A DNA stretch of 7,928 nt from Candidatus Kuenenia stuttgartensis (lineage in GTDB: Bacteria; Planctomycetota; Planctomycetia; Isosphaerales; Isosphaeraceae): contig CAMCFM010000178.1 of assembly GCA_945874095.1 (NCBI GenBank), positions 1 to 7,928 of the forward strand. The letters run 5' to 3'. Positions 7,801 to 7,928 of the stretch are shown here, piece by piece. The notes under the pieces are model-generated. The model saw only the letters and a list, made by a program, of their open reading frames with translations, was not told the origin of the DNA and did no database searches. The position numbers and the translations under genes are program-made. Each line of letters begins with the position of its first letter. Position 1 is the stretch's first letter.

Positions 7801-7928
7801 CGGACGAAGGCGTTGGCGAAGTCGCCAAAGTTGATCTTGAAAGGCCCGATATCGCCACCGGCCACGAACGATGTCTGGTTGATACCCAGATAAGTTTGAA
7901 TGGAGCCAATGTTTCCGCCTGCCTGAAT
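4818..7928 (-). CDS. Giant extracellular beta-strand repeat protein, C-terminal part (5' end beyond window)
   Basis: The visible 1036 residues are the C-terminal part of a larger protein whose reading frame is still open at the right edge. The in-frame GTG at 7863-7865 is not the start, because the 21 codons before it (beginning IQAGGNIGSIQTYLG) continue the same repeat. Most of the protein consists of 25-41-residue units with one short strand like IGNITV and one like STFTA, joined by Gly-rich loops, as expected for a stacked beta-helix or solenoid. Residues past about nt 5550 lose the regular unit, become rich in Asn, Leu, Thr and Gly, and end in the basic tail AKVKVAKAKSVAKTK. Only one Cys is visible (TVTC, near nt 6170) and no enzymatic motif, transmembrane helix, LPXTG or PEP-CTERM-like sorting signal is seen. 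It is most likely an extracellular structural or adhesive protein. A terminator-like hairpin and the 672-residue gene follow. Confidence 0.9.
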   Translation of the reverse strand: MQAGGNIGSIQTYLGINQTSFVAGGDIGPFKINFGDFANAFVRATNIKDINVIDGSVQATSFVASNDIANITTFGSLQSFGMSDVSIVAKRNIGQITSSTHQGDGMYQVKIDAGKDITGVTGNTYGQFGTLFGSGIFQSNIVAGGNIGPVLGYSSGGTGIQSSTVVTRPHMAVDGKIDRTVGSIASITGDGWIDGLLNVIAVAHTNIGAITGKSINTGTDGAGGGSGINGGSYDANYGSIGQIIGEGSATAGWGIQLTRFQATDKDDGGILGITASGNANGLGAMSQTDVYAAKIGSIVAVVHGGLDGIGIDGGQIRAYWGNIDSIYVDVRSINGVGLQDTIVRASLDISEINITAFNNSAILRGDFQARGNFGPIYAESTKLGNAIDSSIFAAPGRTFFMTDPNKDPYGSFSTIEAVAAGSAITDSAISASTFTAIGDIGLITARSRGAFGITGSTFTADSDGNYDPNSVIPDELRGNIAGIVVEAAGRNLLSSTGIDTSTFLAANIGDITVDVTTVEGGDGISGSTFTAQTSVYDGNGNYNNTGSIGNITVKNAADQLGVGEGIFTSSFSAGPAGKGIGNITVTCVSGAGISTSTFDASVLATDIDQDLYKSKIGNITVKTGRNNNFTLLPSGIALSTFTAAAGIGNITVDSVGTGITGSVFVADFDWTFNNNVEGNIGNITVRVPGRFGSGVVASLFSGSNIGNIYVSLADMAAQGIAGIGLSSFTAFKGSIGNVTVIHSQTGLPYTLGLGYAILTSTFTAQTSIGAINIQGRTLGAVFIVNGQIVRAQSFRSASIKAASVPVGSIGPVNVIAEGNTDLSFQTNGAMGDIVLNNVPATATLNLNITAGAGGNVLVNANPGDKPALALTSTGTSLGNITAPGNLTLTANALQSVGSILVGGNAVLKAAALTTAGNLNVTGSLNLNQGLPALSRIGTFKAGSLSATNKHLMIGSKSIKGSVIGAIQIGSIAKGKGLYEFAFSLYTGTPNAVIGGKSGTAKTGAGLNLNGAKLILTPGLTVAKVKVAKAKSVAKTK
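4821..4868 (-). other. Lys/Ala/Val C-terminal tail of the giant protein
   Basis: The last 16 residues include AKVKVAKAKSVAKTK, with six Lys and no acidic residue, directly after the last beta-rich segment (GAKLILTPGLTV). This is unlike the neutral, Gly/Ser/Thr/Asn-rich body. It could bind an anionic surface polymer or act as a secretion or anchoring signal; both are guesses. Confidence 0.55.
5616..6653 (-). repeat. Regular IGNITV / STFTA protein repeat array
   Basis: This is the most regular section of the giant protein. IGxI-type strands recur eleven times (IGLIT, IAGIV, IGDITV, IGNITV five times, IGNIYV, IGNVTV, IGAINI) at spacings of 40, 28, 40, 32, 36, 31, 33, 25, 30 and 33 residues. Each is paired with a [ST]-x-F-x-A strand (STFTA, SSFSA, STFDA, SVFVA, SLFSG and similar). 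The DNA also retains similarity: GTGATATTGCCAAT or a 1-2 base variant occurs on the plus strand near 5878, 5977, 6070, 6178, 6274 and 6395. Variable loop lengths argue against recent simple tandem duplication. Confidence 0.85.
6654..7928 (-). repeat. Degenerate, Gly-rich version of the same repeat
   Basis: The N-terminal visible part of the giant protein keeps the IGxI strand (AGGNIGSI, RNIGQIT, GGNIGPVL, TNIGAIT, GSIGQII, AKIGSIV, GNIDSIYV, GNFGPIY), but the STFTA partner is diverged or absent and the loops are longer and Gly-rich. It is probably the same solenoid with older or looser units, continuing past the window edge. Confidence 0.65.

Noticed and set aside
7863..7865. GTG as the start codon of the giant repeat protein
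   Set aside because: The 21 codons before it to the window edge stay open and carry the same repeat (AGGNIGSI), so the gene continues upstream.

Overview
The window looks like chromosomal DNA from a planctomycete (phylum Planctomycetota). The best evidence is two neighbouring proteins whose N-termini carry the planctomycete 'LEPR-type' leader, a basic stretch followed by L-E-x-L-E-x-R-x-L-L. Further support comes from a Ser/Thr kinase fused to an extracytoplasmic beta-propeller and a very large, almost cysteine-free beta-strand repeat protein, both typical of that phylum. Genus cannot be fixed from this sequence. Moderate GC would fit the Planctomycetaceae-type lineages better than very GC-rich ones, but that is inference.

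Layout. Positions 1-1560 (+) hold the 3' part of a membrane Ser/Thr protein kinase; the window opens at the catalytic Asp of the HRD loop, so the N-lobe is missing. Positions 1561-1772 are a convergent intergenic gap with a strong GC hairpin (1681-1700). The rest lies on the minus strand, read right to left. First comes the 3' part of a giant repeat protein (4818 to beyond 7928), then a 93-bp gap with a terminator-like hairpin. Next is a 672-residue secreted multidomain beta-helix protein (2706-4724), and 3 bp after its stop a 309-residue secreted protein with degenerate RTX-like repeats (1773-2702). No tRNA, rRNA, CRISPR array, insertion sequence or att site was seen.

How they may work together. 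The three minus-strand genes read as a cell-surface/extracellular protein cluster. All have repetitive all-beta architecture and at most one cysteine visible. The 672- and 309-residue genes are almost certainly co-translated. The giant gene may be in the same transcript or separated by the hairpin. The convergent kinase has a PknD-like layout (cytoplasmic kinase, one membrane helix, outer six-bladed propeller) and would sense something outside the membrane. Any functional link between it and the surface cluster is only a proximity-based hypothesis. Sampled base composition also differs: kinase segments are about 38% GC and most minus-strand segments 55-63%, so the two sides may have different histories.
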